Origin: an uncultured Prochlorococcus sp.
GTDB taxonomy: Bacteria > Cyanobacteriota > Cyanobacteriia > PCC-6307 > Cyanobiaceae
Direction of reading: 5' to 3'
Length of the DNA: 64,000 nucleotides
Assembly: GCF_902626525.1 (NCBI RefSeq)
Contig: NZ_CACOFR010000004.1
Location: forward strand, 66,525 to 130,524
The notes beneath the pieces were generated by a model. That model saw only the letters and a program-made list of their open reading frames with translations. It ran no database searches and had not been told where the DNA came from. Both the position numbers and the translations under genes were made by a program. Below are positions 30,829-40,993 of the stretch, one piece after another (position 1 is the stretch's first letter; each line of letters opens with the position of its first letter).

Positions 30829-31587
30829 ATGAAAGGTAGAGGTCAAAGCAAAAATGAATTATCTGATTCGATGACTTTTAGTGAGCATTTAGAGGAGCTT
30901 CGTCAAAGGATATTAAACTCAATTTACTCAATACTTATATCAATATTTTTTAGTTTTTTAATCATAAAGCCATTAATATCTTTTTTAGAAATTCCAGCTG
31001 GTGATATACATTTGCTACAACTTGCTCCAGGAGAGTTTTTATTTGTCGCTATTAAAGTTGCGGGTTATAGCGGATTAATAGTCTCTATGCCGTATATTTT
31101 TTATCAAATAATATTATTCATTTCCCCAGGATTAACAAAACAAGAAAAAAAACTTATCTTTCCCGCGGTTTTTGGTTCAGGTATTCTATTTTTTATTGGA
31201 TTAATTTTTTCTTGGTGGATATTAGTTCCTGCTGCCATAAATTTCTTTATTACTTTCGGAGCTGACATTGTTGAACCAACTTGGTCGATAGAGAGATATT
31301 TTGATTTTGTTCTTTTATTAATGTCAAGTACTGCATTAGCTTTTCAGTTGCCAGTATTACAATTTATTCTTGGTTCTCTTGGAATAATCTCTACAGAAAA
31401 AATGATTTCGAATTGGAAAATAGTTGTTATCACCTCTGCAATCTTATCTGCAGTAATTACCCCTTCTACAGATCCATTGACAATGTCATTACTATCTATA
31501 TCTATTGTATTTTTATTTTTTGTCGGTACCGGATTGACTTACTTATCAGAAAGTCTTAAATCAAAAACTCTTTCATCCTCTCATTAA
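30829..31587 (+). CDS. tatC: Sec-independent (Tat) protein translocase TatC
   Basis: MTFSEHLEELRQRIL, SPGLTKQEKK, ITPSTDPLTMSLLSI. Confidence 0.96.
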   Translation: MKGRGQSKNELSDSMTFSEHLEELRQRILNSIYSILISIFFSFLIIKPLISFLEIPAGDIHLLQLAPGEFLFVAIKVAGYSGLIVSMPYIFYQIILFISPGLTKQEKKLIFPAVFGSGILFFIGLIFSWWILVPAAINFFITFGADIVEPTWSIERYFDFVLLLMSSTALAFQLPVLQFILGSLGIISTEKMISNWKIVVITSAILSAVITPSTDPLTMSLLSISIVFLFFVGTGLTYLSESLKSKTLSSSH

Positions 31588-31873
31588 CATTCAATTGCAA
31601 GCTGACTGCTCTTCCTAACCTTGGCCTAGCATTTACTTTTTTTAGCCATTGCCTAACTTCCTCTGAATATCCACATCTATTTAAAATCTCGATTTTATCA
31701 GCTATTGATTTTTTATATTCAACTTCACTTAAAGGGAATGATTCTTGGCCAAGGAATCCCCACATCATTTGAAAATATAAAAATTTACCTCTTCTAAATA
31801 GTTTAAAGTCATATTTTTTACCCCAGCGATGAATCAAATAATGAATAACTTCATCGACTAGTAATGGTTTCAT
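31556..31873 (-). CDS. DUF3067-family conserved cyanobacterial protein
   Basis: MKPLLVDEVIHYLIHRWGKKYDFKLFRRGKFLYFQMMWGFLGQESFPLSEVEY; overlaps the tatC 3' end by 32 nt. Family name from memory. Confidence 0.8.
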   Translation of the reverse strand: MKPLLVDEVIHYLIHRWGKKYDFKLFRRGKFLYFQMMWGFLGQESFPLSEVEYKKSIADKIEILNRCGYSEEVRQWLKKVNARPRLGRAVSLQLNVNERMKEFLI

Positions 31874-31993
31874 TTAAATCAATTAAATAATTCCGAAAGT
31901 TTTACTTTAAATTATTAAAAGTCCTATCTATTTGCAACAGAAATTGTGCAATTTGATTCATAATAACTAATAAATAACAGAACCAAGTAGCGA

Positions 31994-32530
31994 ATGACTC
32001 AATTAAGTTCCAATGATGTCCCTTCAATGGGACGAAGGCAATTTATGAATCTTCTTACATTTGGTACTGCAACTGGTGTAGCTTTAGGAGCTCTTTACCC
32101 CGTAGCAAATTATTTCATGCCTTTAAGAGCAGGCGGAGGCGGTGGGGGTACTTCAGCTAAAGATGAATTAGGGAATCCAATCACTAAGACAGGTTGGTTG
32201 GAAACCCATCAAGCGGGAGACAGGAGTCTAGTTCAAGGTCTAAAAGGAGATCCAACATATCTAATAGTTAATGAGGAAGGAGGAATAGGAGAATTTGGCT
32301 TAAATGCAATTTGTACCCATTTAGGTTGCGTTGTCCCATGGGATAGTGGTGCTAATAAATTTATATGTCCCTGTCATGGCAGCCAGTATGATACCAATGG
32401 GAAGGTGGTAAGAGGTCCTGCTCCTTTATCTTTAGCACTAGCTCATGTCGATATTCAAGATGATGCTGTACTTGTTAAACAGTGGTCAGAAACTGACTTT
32501 AGAACTAATGAAAATCCATGGTGGGCATAA
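31994..32530 (+). CDS. petC: Cytochrome b6f Rieske iron-sulfur protein
   Basis: [10 protein letters not shown] and [22 protein letters not shown]-terminal Tat-like motif. Confidence 0.97.
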   Translation: MTQLSSNDVPSMGRRQFMNLLTFGTATGVALGALYPVANYFMPLRAGGGGGGTSAKDELGNPITKTGWLETHQAGDRSLVQGLKGDPTYLIVNEEGGIGEFGLNAICTHLGCVVPWDSGANKFICPCHGSQYDTNGKVVRGPAPLSLALAHVDIQDDAVLVKQWSETDFRTNENPWWA

Positions 32531-32532
32531 AA

Positions 32533-33486
32533 ATGACTGATCTTAAAAATCAAATTATGAAAAAAATAACTTTTTTTATTTGCACTCTGCTCTTCATTTC
32601 GAGTATTTTATTTTATCCTAGGATCACTTTTGCTTATCCATTTTGGGCTCAGCAAAACTACGAATCCCCAAGAGAAGCTACAGGGAAGATAGTCTGCGCA
32701 AATTGTCATCTAGCTCAAATGCCAACTATTGCGGAGGTTCCTCAATCGGTTGGTGCTAATAGTGTTTTCAAAGCTGTTGTCAAAATCCCTTACAAAAATG
32801 ACTTAAAAGAAATTGGTGCAGATGGTTCTGAAGTCCCATTACAAGTTGGAGCCGTTGTAATGTTGCCTGATGGCTTCAAACTTGCACCCCAAGAAAGATG
32901 GACTGAAGAAATCAAAGAAGAGACAGAAGGGGTTTATTTCACTAATTACAGTGAAGAAAAAGACAATATCATAATTGTTGGTCCTTTACCTGGCGATACT
33001 AATAAAGAAATAGTTTTTCCAGTACTTTCCCCTGATCCATTAACTAATAAAGAATATCACTATGGGAAATACTCATTACATATAGGAGGTAACAGAGGCA
33101 GAGGCCAAGTCTATCCAACTGGAGACAAAAGCAACAATGTGATATTTACCTCATCTACTACAGGAACTATTAACTCAATAGAAGCAATTGAAGATGGTAG
33201 CTACAATATCAATATAGAGAAAGAAAATGGTGAGATCACTTCTGAAACTATACCTGCCGGTCCTCAACTTATTGTGAAAGCTCAAGACAAAATCAATGCA
33301 GGTGACCCCCTTACTAATGATCCTAACGTGGGGGGCTTTGGACAATTAGATGCTGAAGTTGTACTTCAGAGCCCTTATAGAGTAATTGGCTTAATTGCAT
33401 TCTTTATTGGTGTAGGTTTAACTCAAATTCTTCTAGTGTTAAAGAAAAAACAGGTAGAAAAGGTGCAGGCAGCAGAGGGTATTTAA
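32533..33486 (+). CDS. petA: Cytochrome f
   Basis: CANCHLA heme motif, [26 protein letters not shown]-terminal TM. Confidence 0.97.
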   Translation: MTDLKNQIMKKITFFICTLLFISSILFYPRITFAYPFWAQQNYESPREATGKIVCANCHLAQMPTIAEVPQSVGANSVFKAVVKIPYKNDLKEIGADGSEVPLQVGAVVMLPDGFKLAPQERWTEEIKEETEGVYFTNYSEEKDNIIIVGPLPGDTNKEIVFPVLSPDPLTNKEYHYGKYSLHIGGNRGRGQVYPTGDKSNNVIFTSSTTGTINSIEAIEDGSYNINIEKENGEITSETIPAGPQLIVKAQDKINAGDPLTNDPNVGGFGQLDAEVVLQSPYRVIGLIAFFIGVGLTQILLVLKKKQVEKVQAAEGI

Positions 33487-33497
33487 GTTTCTTTTAA

Positions 33498-34391
33498 ATG
33501 CTTATATTTCAAGCTTTTATACAATCTCCAGGAGAAACATTTTTAAATTTTGGTTTTCTAAATATTAGATGGTATGGCTTGCTTATTTCGATTTCAGTCT
33601 TAATAGGCCTATTTATCTCTAAAAAACTTGCAAAGGAAAGAAACATTAATCCAGAATACATAAGCGAGATACTACCATCATTAATAATTTTTTCGATTAT
33701 TGGAGCAAGAACTTATTACGTGATTTTTGAGTGGAGGCAATATAGTGGAGTTAACTTTTTTACTTCTTTAGAAATATTTAATAACACCATTCAAATTCCT
33801 TCTTTTCTTGCAGTTTGGGAAGGGGGAATAGCAATTCATGGAGGGTTAATTGGAGGATTATTTTCAATAATCTATTTCTGTAAGTCAAAAAAAATACATT
33901 TAAAAACTTTTATAGATATTTTAATTCCCTCAATTATTCTTGGACAATCTATAGGAAGGTGGGGTAATTTTTTCAATAATGAAGCTTTTGGGGTCCCAAC
34001 AAATTTACCTTGGAAATTATTTATTCCTGTCCAAAATAGGCCTTTAGAATTTATAAATTACGAATTCTTTCATCCTACATTTCTCTATGAGTCGTTGTGG
34101 AATTGCCTGGTTTTCATACTCCTAATTATTATTTTTAATAAACAAACCAAAACAGATATCGTCAGACCTGGATTTATAAGCTGTCTTTATCTAGTAAGTT
34201 ATAGCTTTGGAAGATTTTGGATAGAGGGGTTAAGAATTGACCCTCTATGTATTGGTGGAATTCCACCTTTCTGTAGTGGAGGAATAAGAATGGCTCAATT
34301 TATAAGTATTTTTCTATTTTCCTCTGGCTTAATTGGAATATTTTTTTTAAAATTAAGGACATATAGTGGTAAGAAAAGAAAGGATGAGTAA
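33498..34391 (+). CDS. lgt: Prolipoprotein diacylglyceryl transferase
   Basis: [36 protein letters not shown]. Confidence 0.96.
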   Translation: MLIFQAFIQSPGETFLNFGFLNIRWYGLLISISVLIGLFISKKLAKERNINPEYISEILPSLIIFSIIGARTYYVIFEWRQYSGVNFFTSLEIFNNTIQIPSFLAVWEGGIAIHGGLIGGLFSIIYFCKSKKIHLKTFIDILIPSIILGQSIGRWGNFFNNEAFGVPTNLPWKLFIPVQNRPLEFINYEFFHPTFLYESLWNCLVFILLIIIFNKQTKTDIVRPGFISCLYLVSYSFGRFWIEGLRIDPLCIGGIPPFCSGGIRMAQFISIFLFSSGLIGIFFLKLRTYSGKKRKDE

Positions 34392-35139
34392 AAAAATATC
34401 CTTTATTGGAGTTGGTCCTGGAGATCCAGATTTATTAACTTTAAAAGCATTAAAAAAGATAAAATCGGCAGATATTATTATTTGGACTGATTCTCTTATT
34501 CCTGAGAAGATTTTAGATTTTTCAAAAGAAGGTTCTGAAAAAATAAAAACAAGTTCGCTCACCTTAGAGCAAATCACCTCAGTGATGATAGAAAAATTTC
34601 ATGCAGGCAAAACTGTTATAAGATTGCATGATGGAGACCCTTGTCTTTTTGGAGCAATAAGAGAACAAATAGAAATTTTAAAAAAAGAAAAAATTGGAAT
34701 TGAAGTTGTCCCTGGTGTAAGTGCTTTTCAAGTAGCTGCAGCATATCATGAAACTGAGTTAACTATTCCTGACATAACGCAAACAATAATTTTAACTAGA
34801 TCGGATGGACGAACAGCCATGCCTGAAAAAGAATCTCTAAAAGATCTTGCAAAACATAATTCCTCTTTATGTCTTTATCTAAGTGCTAGACATGTAAAAA
34901 AGTCTCAAGAAACTTTATTAGAATTTTACCCCCCAGACACTAAGGTTATTGTTGGATTCAGAGTGTCTTGGGATGACGGTTGGACATCATTAATAGATTT
35001 AAAAGATATGGAAAAATTTTCTACTGAAAAAAAATTAATTAGAACAACTATTTATATAATTAGCCCAGCAATAAGCAATTTTCAAAACAGATCTAATTTG
35101 TATAATCCATCCTATAAACATCTTTTTAGAAATAAATAG
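34384..35139 (+). CDS. cobM: Precorrin-4 C11-methyltransferase
   Basis: [43 protein letters not shown]; overlaps lgt by 8 nt. Confidence 0.93.
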   Translation: MSKKISFIGVGPGDPDLLTLKALKKIKSADIIIWTDSLIPEKILDFSKEGSEKIKTSSLTLEQITSVMIEKFHAGKTVIRLHDGDPCLFGAIREQIEILKKEKIGIEVVPGVSAFQVAAAYHETELTIPDITQTIILTRSDGRTAMPEKESLKDLAKHNSSLCLYLSARHVKKSQETLLEFYPPDTKVIVGFRVSWDDGWTSLIDLKDMEKFSTEKKLIRTTIYIISPAISNFQNRSNLYNPSYKHLFRNK

Positions 35140-35194
35140 TCTTAAAGTTGATAGAAAAATATTAATTACTATAATTAGAAAAAATTTACTTGCT

Positions 35195-35686
35195 TTGGAA
35201 GAAATAAAATCTTTTACAGAAGACAAAAATGAAAGAGAAAATTCCTCTTTAAAGAGAATTGGAAATTTCATTAGAGAGGCAAGGTTAAGTAGAAATCAAT
35301 CTATTGAAGAACTGGCATCTGATTTAAAAATCGGAGCACACCAACTTAAAGCAATAGAGGAAGGCATCGAAGAAACTCTCCCTGAGAAAGTTTTCGTCAA
35401 AGCAATGGTTCGAAGGATTGCACAGAAGCTAAAACTTGATACAGAATTTATAATGGAAGAATTTAATACAGATAGGAGAGAGGTGAAAATTGAAGAAATA
35501 GTTGAAGAAGTTGAAAAAAAAGCTCTTAAATCTAAACAATCTAAGAATATGAATCCACTAGGTTTTGGAATATTTATTTTAGTTTCAGGACTCCTTGGTT
35601 TGATTGCCTCTTTCTTTATTTTCAATTTAATTTCAGAGCATTTTTATAATCAAGTCCCAAAACAAGAATTTATTAAAAAAAACTAA
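35195..35686 (+). CDS. HTH domain membrane protein (RodZ-like)
   Basis: IGNFIREARLSRNQSIEELASDLKIGAHQLKAIEEG then TM segment FGIFILVSGLLGLIASFFIF; TTG start. Confidence 0.75.
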   Translation: MEEIKSFTEDKNERENSSLKRIGNFIREARLSRNQSIEELASDLKIGAHQLKAIEEGIEETLPEKVFVKAMVRRIAQKLKLDTEFIMEEFNTDRREVKIEEIVEEVEKKALKSKQSKNMNPLGFGIFILVSGLLGLIASFFIFNLISEHFYNQVPKQEFIKKN

Positions 35687-37278
35687 ACAACTTTTAAATC
35701 CAAATTACTTAGTTCTTTTATCACATAATGACATAATCCCAAGTTCCATTTTTCAAGTAGTAGATCATGGTTTTTATTTATAGGTATAAGTTCAAATGTA
35801 ATAATATTTTTCTGCAATTTTATTTGAACTGAGGAGATTACCTCTTCAGGCCTTTGATCAAGGGCTGCCGCTATTCTCAATATCAATGACATTTCCAGAA
35901 CTAATGCTTTATCTTCTTTTGATATTAAATTTTGCCAAGACTCATGTCTTTTTTTTGGCAACGTCTTTCTATGGTATCTGGCGATAGAAGCAATAATATT
36001 TGTTTCCACATCGGAATAACCTAACAACTCGCAATTTTTTATTAAGTACCAAGAGTGTTTATGATATGAATTAATATTTACATATTTCCCACAAGTATAA
36101 AGATTAGAGGCTGCCCAAAGAAGGTCTTTAGCTTTAGAGTCATTATTGTTATGAAAGATATTTTTAGTTTGATCATAAATTTGAAAGGCAATATTAATAA
36201 CTTTTTCAGCTCTTAACTTATCAACTCCGAACTTACTAGCCTGATGCACTATAGTTGTTTTCCTAATATTACTTTGAATATTTAATTCGTTTTTTATTAT
36301 CCCTTTACGGAGCATCCAATCGACAACTAAACCTTCTCTTAATGACCTTTCACTTATAGTTAATTCACTAAAGTCCAACATCTCCATTGATGCATTTAAT
36401 ATCAATGCACCTGGAATAATTATTTCTGCTCTTCTCTCACTTAATGAAGGTAATTTCTTAATTTCCGAGACTGGCATTTTAATCAATTTTTCTAATACAT
36501 TCTGTAAATTTCCCCTATTAAATTTATAACCATGCATCTTTTGTTTGGATTCTCCTAAATCATCTAAAATCAAATTTCCTAATGAAGTTGCAGTGCCACT
36601 TGTCGCAATCATAGATAAAGGCTTATCTCCCCTTGTTCTACTCTTTATTTTCCGAACGGAAGGTTCTAAAGAACCTTGAATAAAAGTTGCTAGAAACTTA
36701 GATCTTTCTAAATTTAGAGGCTCTTTATTTAAAAAATCATTCTTAAGTCTTACCGCACCAATCCTCGAACTTGTTAGAGCTATTGCATCTTTTTTATCTG
36801 CAAGTATTAATTCTGTTGATCCTCCGCCTATATCTATGATTACATAAGACTGATCTTCAAAAGCCATACCAGATAGAACTCCAAGGTAAATTAATCTGGC
36901 TTCCTCAGCACCACTTATTAATTCAATTTTAATACCAGTTTCATCAAAAACTCTTCGTATAAAATCTTGTCCGTTTGGAGCTTCTCTAACTGCGCTTGTA
37001 GCTGCTGTTACTATTTGACTTACTTTATTACTTTTGCAATATTCCTTAAATCGCTTGAGAGTAACAAATGCCCTTTGCATTGATTCTTCAGAAAGATTTC
37101 CCTCTTCATCTTTTTCTCCAAGACGAGTGGTGGATTTATCAGTGAATTTTATAGAGAATGATTTTAAATCTAAATTAATTTCTGCTATCAAAAGATGTGT
37201 AGAGTTAGTTCCAATATCTATCGAAGCTACTAAAATTTCCTTCTCTTGAGAATATCTTAAATCTTTTTTCAGTATCAT
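35683..37278 (-). CDS. ppx: Exopolyphosphatase/GppA-type phosphatase
   Basis: VASIDIGTNSTHLLIAEI, VIDIGGGSTELIL, TSGTATSL, RILRIAAALDQR-like HD region. Confidence 0.93.
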   Translation of the reverse strand: MILKKDLRYSQEKEILVASIDIGTNSTHLLIAEINLDLKSFSIKFTDKSTTRLGEKDEEGNLSEESMQRAFVTLKRFKEYCKSNKVSQIVTAATSAVREAPNGQDFIRRVFDETGIKIELISGAEEARLIYLGVLSGMAFEDQSYVIIDIGGGSTELILADKKDAIALTSSRIGAVRLKNDFLNKEPLNLERSKFLATFIQGSLEPSVRKIKSRTRGDKPLSMIATSGTATSLGNLILDDLGESKQKMHGYKFNRGNLQNVLEKLIKMPVSEIKKLPSLSERRAEIIIPGALILNASMEMLDFSELTISERSLREGLVVDWMLRKGIIKNELNIQSNIRKTTIVHQASKFGVDKLRAEKVINIAFQIYDQTKNIFHNNNDSKAKDLLWAASNLYTCGKYVNINSYHKHSWYLIKNCELLGYSDVETNIIASIARYHRKTLPKKRHESWQNLISKEDKALVLEMSLILRIAAALDQRPEEVISSVQIKLQKNIITFELIPINKNHDLLLEKWNLGLCHYVIKELSNLDLKVV

Positions 37279-37382
37279 CTGTTTTTATAAGATTCAGATA
37301 TCTTTTATCCATTTAGTAATATACTCAAGAATGACAATTAAATGATAGATATCACTGCATCCTAGTAAGATTATTTAAAGTA

Positions 37383-38291
37383 ATGAAATATACAATAGTT
37401 TCTATGCGAAATAAAAATTGGGAAATTAAATTAAAGACTTTTTTTGAATTACTAAGGTGGAATAAGCCAACTGGCAGAATAATTTTGCTTATTCCTGCTG
37501 GCTGGAGCTTGTATCTGACTCCAGATGATAATCCAACATTTTTAATGTTTTTAAGAATAATTATAGGAGGGCTATTAGTTAGTGGATTAGGTTGTGTAGT
37601 TAATGATATTTGGGATAAAAAAATAGATCAAAAAGTTGTTAGGACTAAAAATAGACCTCTCGCTGCAAATAAAATTAATCTCAAAACAGCTTATACGATC
37701 CTTATCCTTTTAATTATATGTAGTTTCTTTTTAACCTTGTCAATACCTGAACCTGGCAGGGTCCTTTCTATTTCGCTTGCTTTTATAGCTTTGCCCATTA
37801 TTTTAATTTATCCTTCTGCAAAAAGATGGTTTAAATATCCACAGTTAATCTTATCAATATGCTGGGGTTTTGCGGTCTTAATTCCATGGGCGGCAAATGA
37901 GGGTAATTTGAATAGTATTGTTTTATTGTTTTGCTGGCTAGCTACCATTTTTTGGACCTTTGGCTTTGACACAGTTTATGCTTTAGCAGATAAAAAATAT
38001 GATATCAACATTGGAATAAATAGTTCCGCTATTAACCTCCAAAAAAATACAAGAATAACTATTCAAATTTGTTATTTTTTAACTTCTATTTTTCTTGCAT
38101 TATGCGGAGTTATTAATCAAATGGATTTTATTTTTTGGCCAATTTGGCTTATTGTATCAATCTTAATGCAGAGAGATATTCTAAAGGTCTTTCCAGAGAA
38201 TAAACAATCGATAAAAAATATTAGTAATCACTTCAAAAATCAATCAATTTATGGAGGAGCAATTTTATTAGGAATTATTGTTTCATCCTAA
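37383..38291 (+). CDS. 4-hydroxybenzoate polyprenyltransferase (UbiA family)
   Basis: RWNKPTGRIILLIPAGW, NDIWDKKIDQKVVRTKNRPLAA, DTVYALADKKYD. Confidence 0.93.
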   Translation: MKYTIVSMRNKNWEIKLKTFFELLRWNKPTGRIILLIPAGWSLYLTPDDNPTFLMFLRIIIGGLLVSGLGCVVNDIWDKKIDQKVVRTKNRPLAANKINLKTAYTILILLIICSFFLTLSIPEPGRVLSISLAFIALPIILIYPSAKRWFKYPQLILSICWGFAVLIPWAANEGNLNSIVLLFCWLATIFWTFGFDTVYALADKKYDINIGINSSAINLQKNTRITIQICYFLTSIFLALCGVINQMDFIFWPIWLIVSILMQRDILKVFPENKQSIKNISNHFKNQSIYGGAILLGIIVSS

Positions 38292-38300
38292 ATTCTCAAT

Positions 38301-39170
38301 ATGGTTATTAGATTAAAAAAGGGAGATCAGATAAAAATATTAGCTCCAGGTTCTTTTATTGAGGAAGAAGAAAATTTTAATAAAGGCCTAAAAATTTTAA
38401 AAAATTGGGGATTAGAAATTAATGAAAATAATACTCTATCAAGAAGATTTGGTTATTTTGCAGGAGATGATCTAACTAGATTTAAAGAACTAGAAAAAGC
38501 ACAAAATAGTAAGCTAATCATTTTTGCAAAGGGAGGTTGGGGTTCAGCAAGAATATTAGAGAAAGACCCTTCTTGGGGGAACGGATTAATGCTTGGATTC
38601 TCAGATACCTGTTCTTTATTACTTTCTAAATATTCTCAAGGCTTTACTGGTTCTATTCATGGGCCAATGGTTACAAGTCTTTTCAAAGAACCAGAGTGGA
38701 GTATTGAGAGATTGAGAACTTTACTTTTTGAGGGATACATAGATGATATAAGAGGAATTCCTTTAAGAGGAGGGAAAGCAAAAGGAGAAGTAATAGTTAC
38801 TAATTTAACTATTTTCACTTTTTTAATTGGTACAAATCACTTCCCAGATTGCAGAGGGAAAATAATAATTTTTGAAGATATAAATGAAGATATTTATAAA
38901 ATCGATCGTATGTTGACTTATCTGAGAATGACTAAAACAATAGCCGATATTGCAGGTATTGGATTCGGAAGTTTTTCTAATGATTGTTCTAACTCTGATT
39001 GGAAGGATTTATTAAAAAACTGCATTTTAGAAAGACTGAAAGAATTTAATTTTCCCATTCTTTTTGACCTCCCCATAGGCCATATATCAGGTAATGCTTG
39101 TATCCCTTTGGGATATAAAACTACATTAAATGGCGATGATGGAACTCTAAGTGTAGAGATCCCTTTTTGA
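38301..39170 (+). CDS. S66-family LD-carboxypeptidase
   Basis: IFAKGGWGSARIL, GFSDTCSLL, SIHGPMVTSL, FEDINEDIYKIDRML. Confidence 0.9.
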   Translation: MVIRLKKGDQIKILAPGSFIEEEENFNKGLKILKNWGLEINENNTLSRRFGYFAGDDLTRFKELEKAQNSKLIIFAKGGWGSARILEKDPSWGNGLMLGFSDTCSLLLSKYSQGFTGSIHGPMVTSLFKEPEWSIERLRTLLFEGYIDDIRGIPLRGGKAKGEVIVTNLTIFTFLIGTNHFPDCRGKIIIFEDINEDIYKIDRMLTYLRMTKTIADIAGIGFGSFSNDCSNSDWKDLLKNCILERLKEFNFPILFDLPIGHISGNACIPLGYKTTLNGDDGTLSVEIPF

Positions 39171-39899
39171 TCAAGAATTTTGCACAAAAAGTTTTGCTAT
39201 TTTCAAATCTATCGGGGATGTAATTTTTATATTTGAATAATTCCCTTCAATAATCTTTACTTCCCAATTAAGCATTTCGTAGAGTGAAGCATCATCTGTG
39301 ACTTTCCAATTTTTATCAATTGCCATCTTATGAGCTTTTTTTAATCTATTTACTAAAAAGCCCTGAGGAGTTTGAGCCGCCCACAAATTATTTCTATCTG
39401 GTGTTTCTTTAATAAAACCTTGATTATCAACTATTTTTATTGTGTCAGTTACCTTAGTAGCCAAAATAACAGCATCATTTTCATCTAATTTCTTGGCGCA
39501 TTGGTCTATTAATTCAGGATTAATTAGACATCGAGCACCATCATGAATTAAAACTTTTTCAGCATCTTTTGGGAGTGCATTTAAACCATTAAAGACTGAC
39601 TCTTGCCTAGTATCCCCACCATTAATCCAATTCACTTTATGAGAAAAATTCTTTGCTGAATTTAATAATAATTTTTTATCTTTTGGTTGCCCAATTATTC
39701 CTACCCAGCTTGTTGAGCTTGCAGAAAATACTGATTTAAGTGTCCAATAAATCAAAGACTCGCCTTCTAAATCGATAAGTAATTTATTTTTCCCAGCTTT
39801 CATTCTGCTACCACTACCTGCAGCTGGTATTAAGAAGTGCACGATAAAAGAACTTAATTTTTCTAGACAATTATAAATAAAAGCAATATCTTTGCACAA
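39171..39899 (-). CDS. ispD: 2-C-methyl-D-erythritol 4-phosphate cytidylyltransferase
   Basis: [52 protein letters not shown]; true start may be the GTG at VHFLIPAAG. Confidence 0.94.
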   Translation of the reverse strand: MCKDIAFIYNCLEKLSSFIVHFLIPAAGSGSRMKAGKNKLLIDLEGESLIYWTLKSVFSASSTSWVGIIGQPKDKKLLLNSAKNFSHKVNWINGGDTRQESVFNGLNALPKDAEKVLIHDGARCLINPELIDQCAKKLDENDAVILATKVTDTIKIVDNQGFIKETPDRNNLWAAQTPQGFLVNRLKKAHKMAIDKNWKVTDDASLYEMLNWEVKIIEGNYSNIKITSPIDLKIAKLFVQNS

Positions 39900-39932
39900 A
39901 TAGTACTACCATTAAAAATTATAATTTTCATA

Positions 39933-40682
39933 ATGTCCAATACAGATTCATTATCAGACAAAGTTGCCTTAATCACTGGAGCTAGCAGGGGAATTGGTAA
40001 AGAAATTGCTTTAGAACTAAGCCGCTTAGGAGCAGAAGTTATTATTAATTACTCTTCATCTGATGAGAAAGCTGAAGAAGTTGTCCGTTCTATAAAAAAT
40101 TCAGGAGGTAAAGCTTATAAATTAAAATTTGATGTTTCAAAAGAGGATTCTGTAAGTTCAGCTCTTGAAGAAATCATAAAAATTAGTGGCTCCATTGATA
40201 TCCTCATTAACAATGCTGGTATTACTAGAGATGGTCTATTGATGAGAATGAAATCTGAACAATGGGATGATGTATTAAATACAAATTTAAAGGGAGTTTT
40301 TCTCTGTACCAAATATGCTTCTAAATTCATGATAAAAAAAAGGAGTGGTAGTATCGTAAATATTTCATCTGTTGTTGGAATAATTGGCAACCCTGGCCAA
40401 GCAAATTATTCTGCAGCCAAAGCTGGAGTTATAGGATTCACTAAAACTTGTGCTAAAGAATTTGCTTCTAGAGGTATCAATGTAAATGCAATAGCTCCAG
40501 GTTTCATAGAGACAGAGATGACAGAAAAACTTAATACTGAAGAGATTCTTAAAGTTATACCATTAGGGAAATTGGGAAGTTGTTCTCAAATTGCGAACTT
40601 AGTATCATTTTTAGTTTCAAGTAATGCGGGGGAATATATTACAGGACAAACAATAAGTATCGATGGGGGAATGAGTATTTAA
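39933..40682 (+). CDS. fabG: 3-oxoacyl-[acyl-carrier-protein] reductase
   Basis: ALITGASRGIGKEIA, LINNAGITRDGLLMRM, YSAAKAGVIGFTK, VNAIAPGFIETEM. Confidence 0.95.
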   Translation: MSNTDSLSDKVALITGASRGIGKEIALELSRLGAEVIINYSSSDEKAEEVVRSIKNSGGKAYKLKFDVSKEDSVSSALEEIIKISGSIDILINNAGITRDGLLMRMKSEQWDDVLNTNLKGVFLCTKYASKFMIKKRSGSIVNISSVVGIIGNPGQANYSAAKAGVIGFTKTCAKEFASRGINVNAIAPGFIETEMTEKLNTEEILKVIPLGKLGSCSQIANLVSFLVSSNAGEYITGQTISIDGGMSI

Positions 40683-40862
40683 TTATGTACTTTCATAAGG
40701 TTGAACCAACTCATCTCTTAGCCTTCTAATTTTTTGTAATAATTTCAGTCTTCGGCTTCTGGCTGTTAATGTCAAAAAAAATCTTAAAGGAAAATAAATT
40801 AATGTCATAGCAATTGCAAGCATTGCTGTAAGTGTAAAAATAAGATTATTTGTTTCATCCAT
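40683..40862 (-). CDS. Small membrane protein, 59 aa (not in ORF track)
   Basis: ATG at 40862: MDETNNLIFTLTAMLAIAMTLIYFPLRFFLTLTARSRRLKLLQKIRRLRDELVQPYEST*; TM helix plus basic tail; stop abuts fabG stop. Confidence 0.65.
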   Translation of the reverse strand: MDETNNLIFTLTAMLAIAMTLIYFPLRFFLTLTARSRRLKLLQKIRRLRDELVQPYEST

Positions 40863-40993
40863 ATCTTAAAGATACTATTATTTGAATTAATTTGTTTTTC
40901 TTATAAGAAGAAATTCGGCTTTCCCCACTTAATTAAATATCCCTTAAAAATGATTCTATGGGAGATTAGAATAAGATTAAAGACCCTGTAAAC

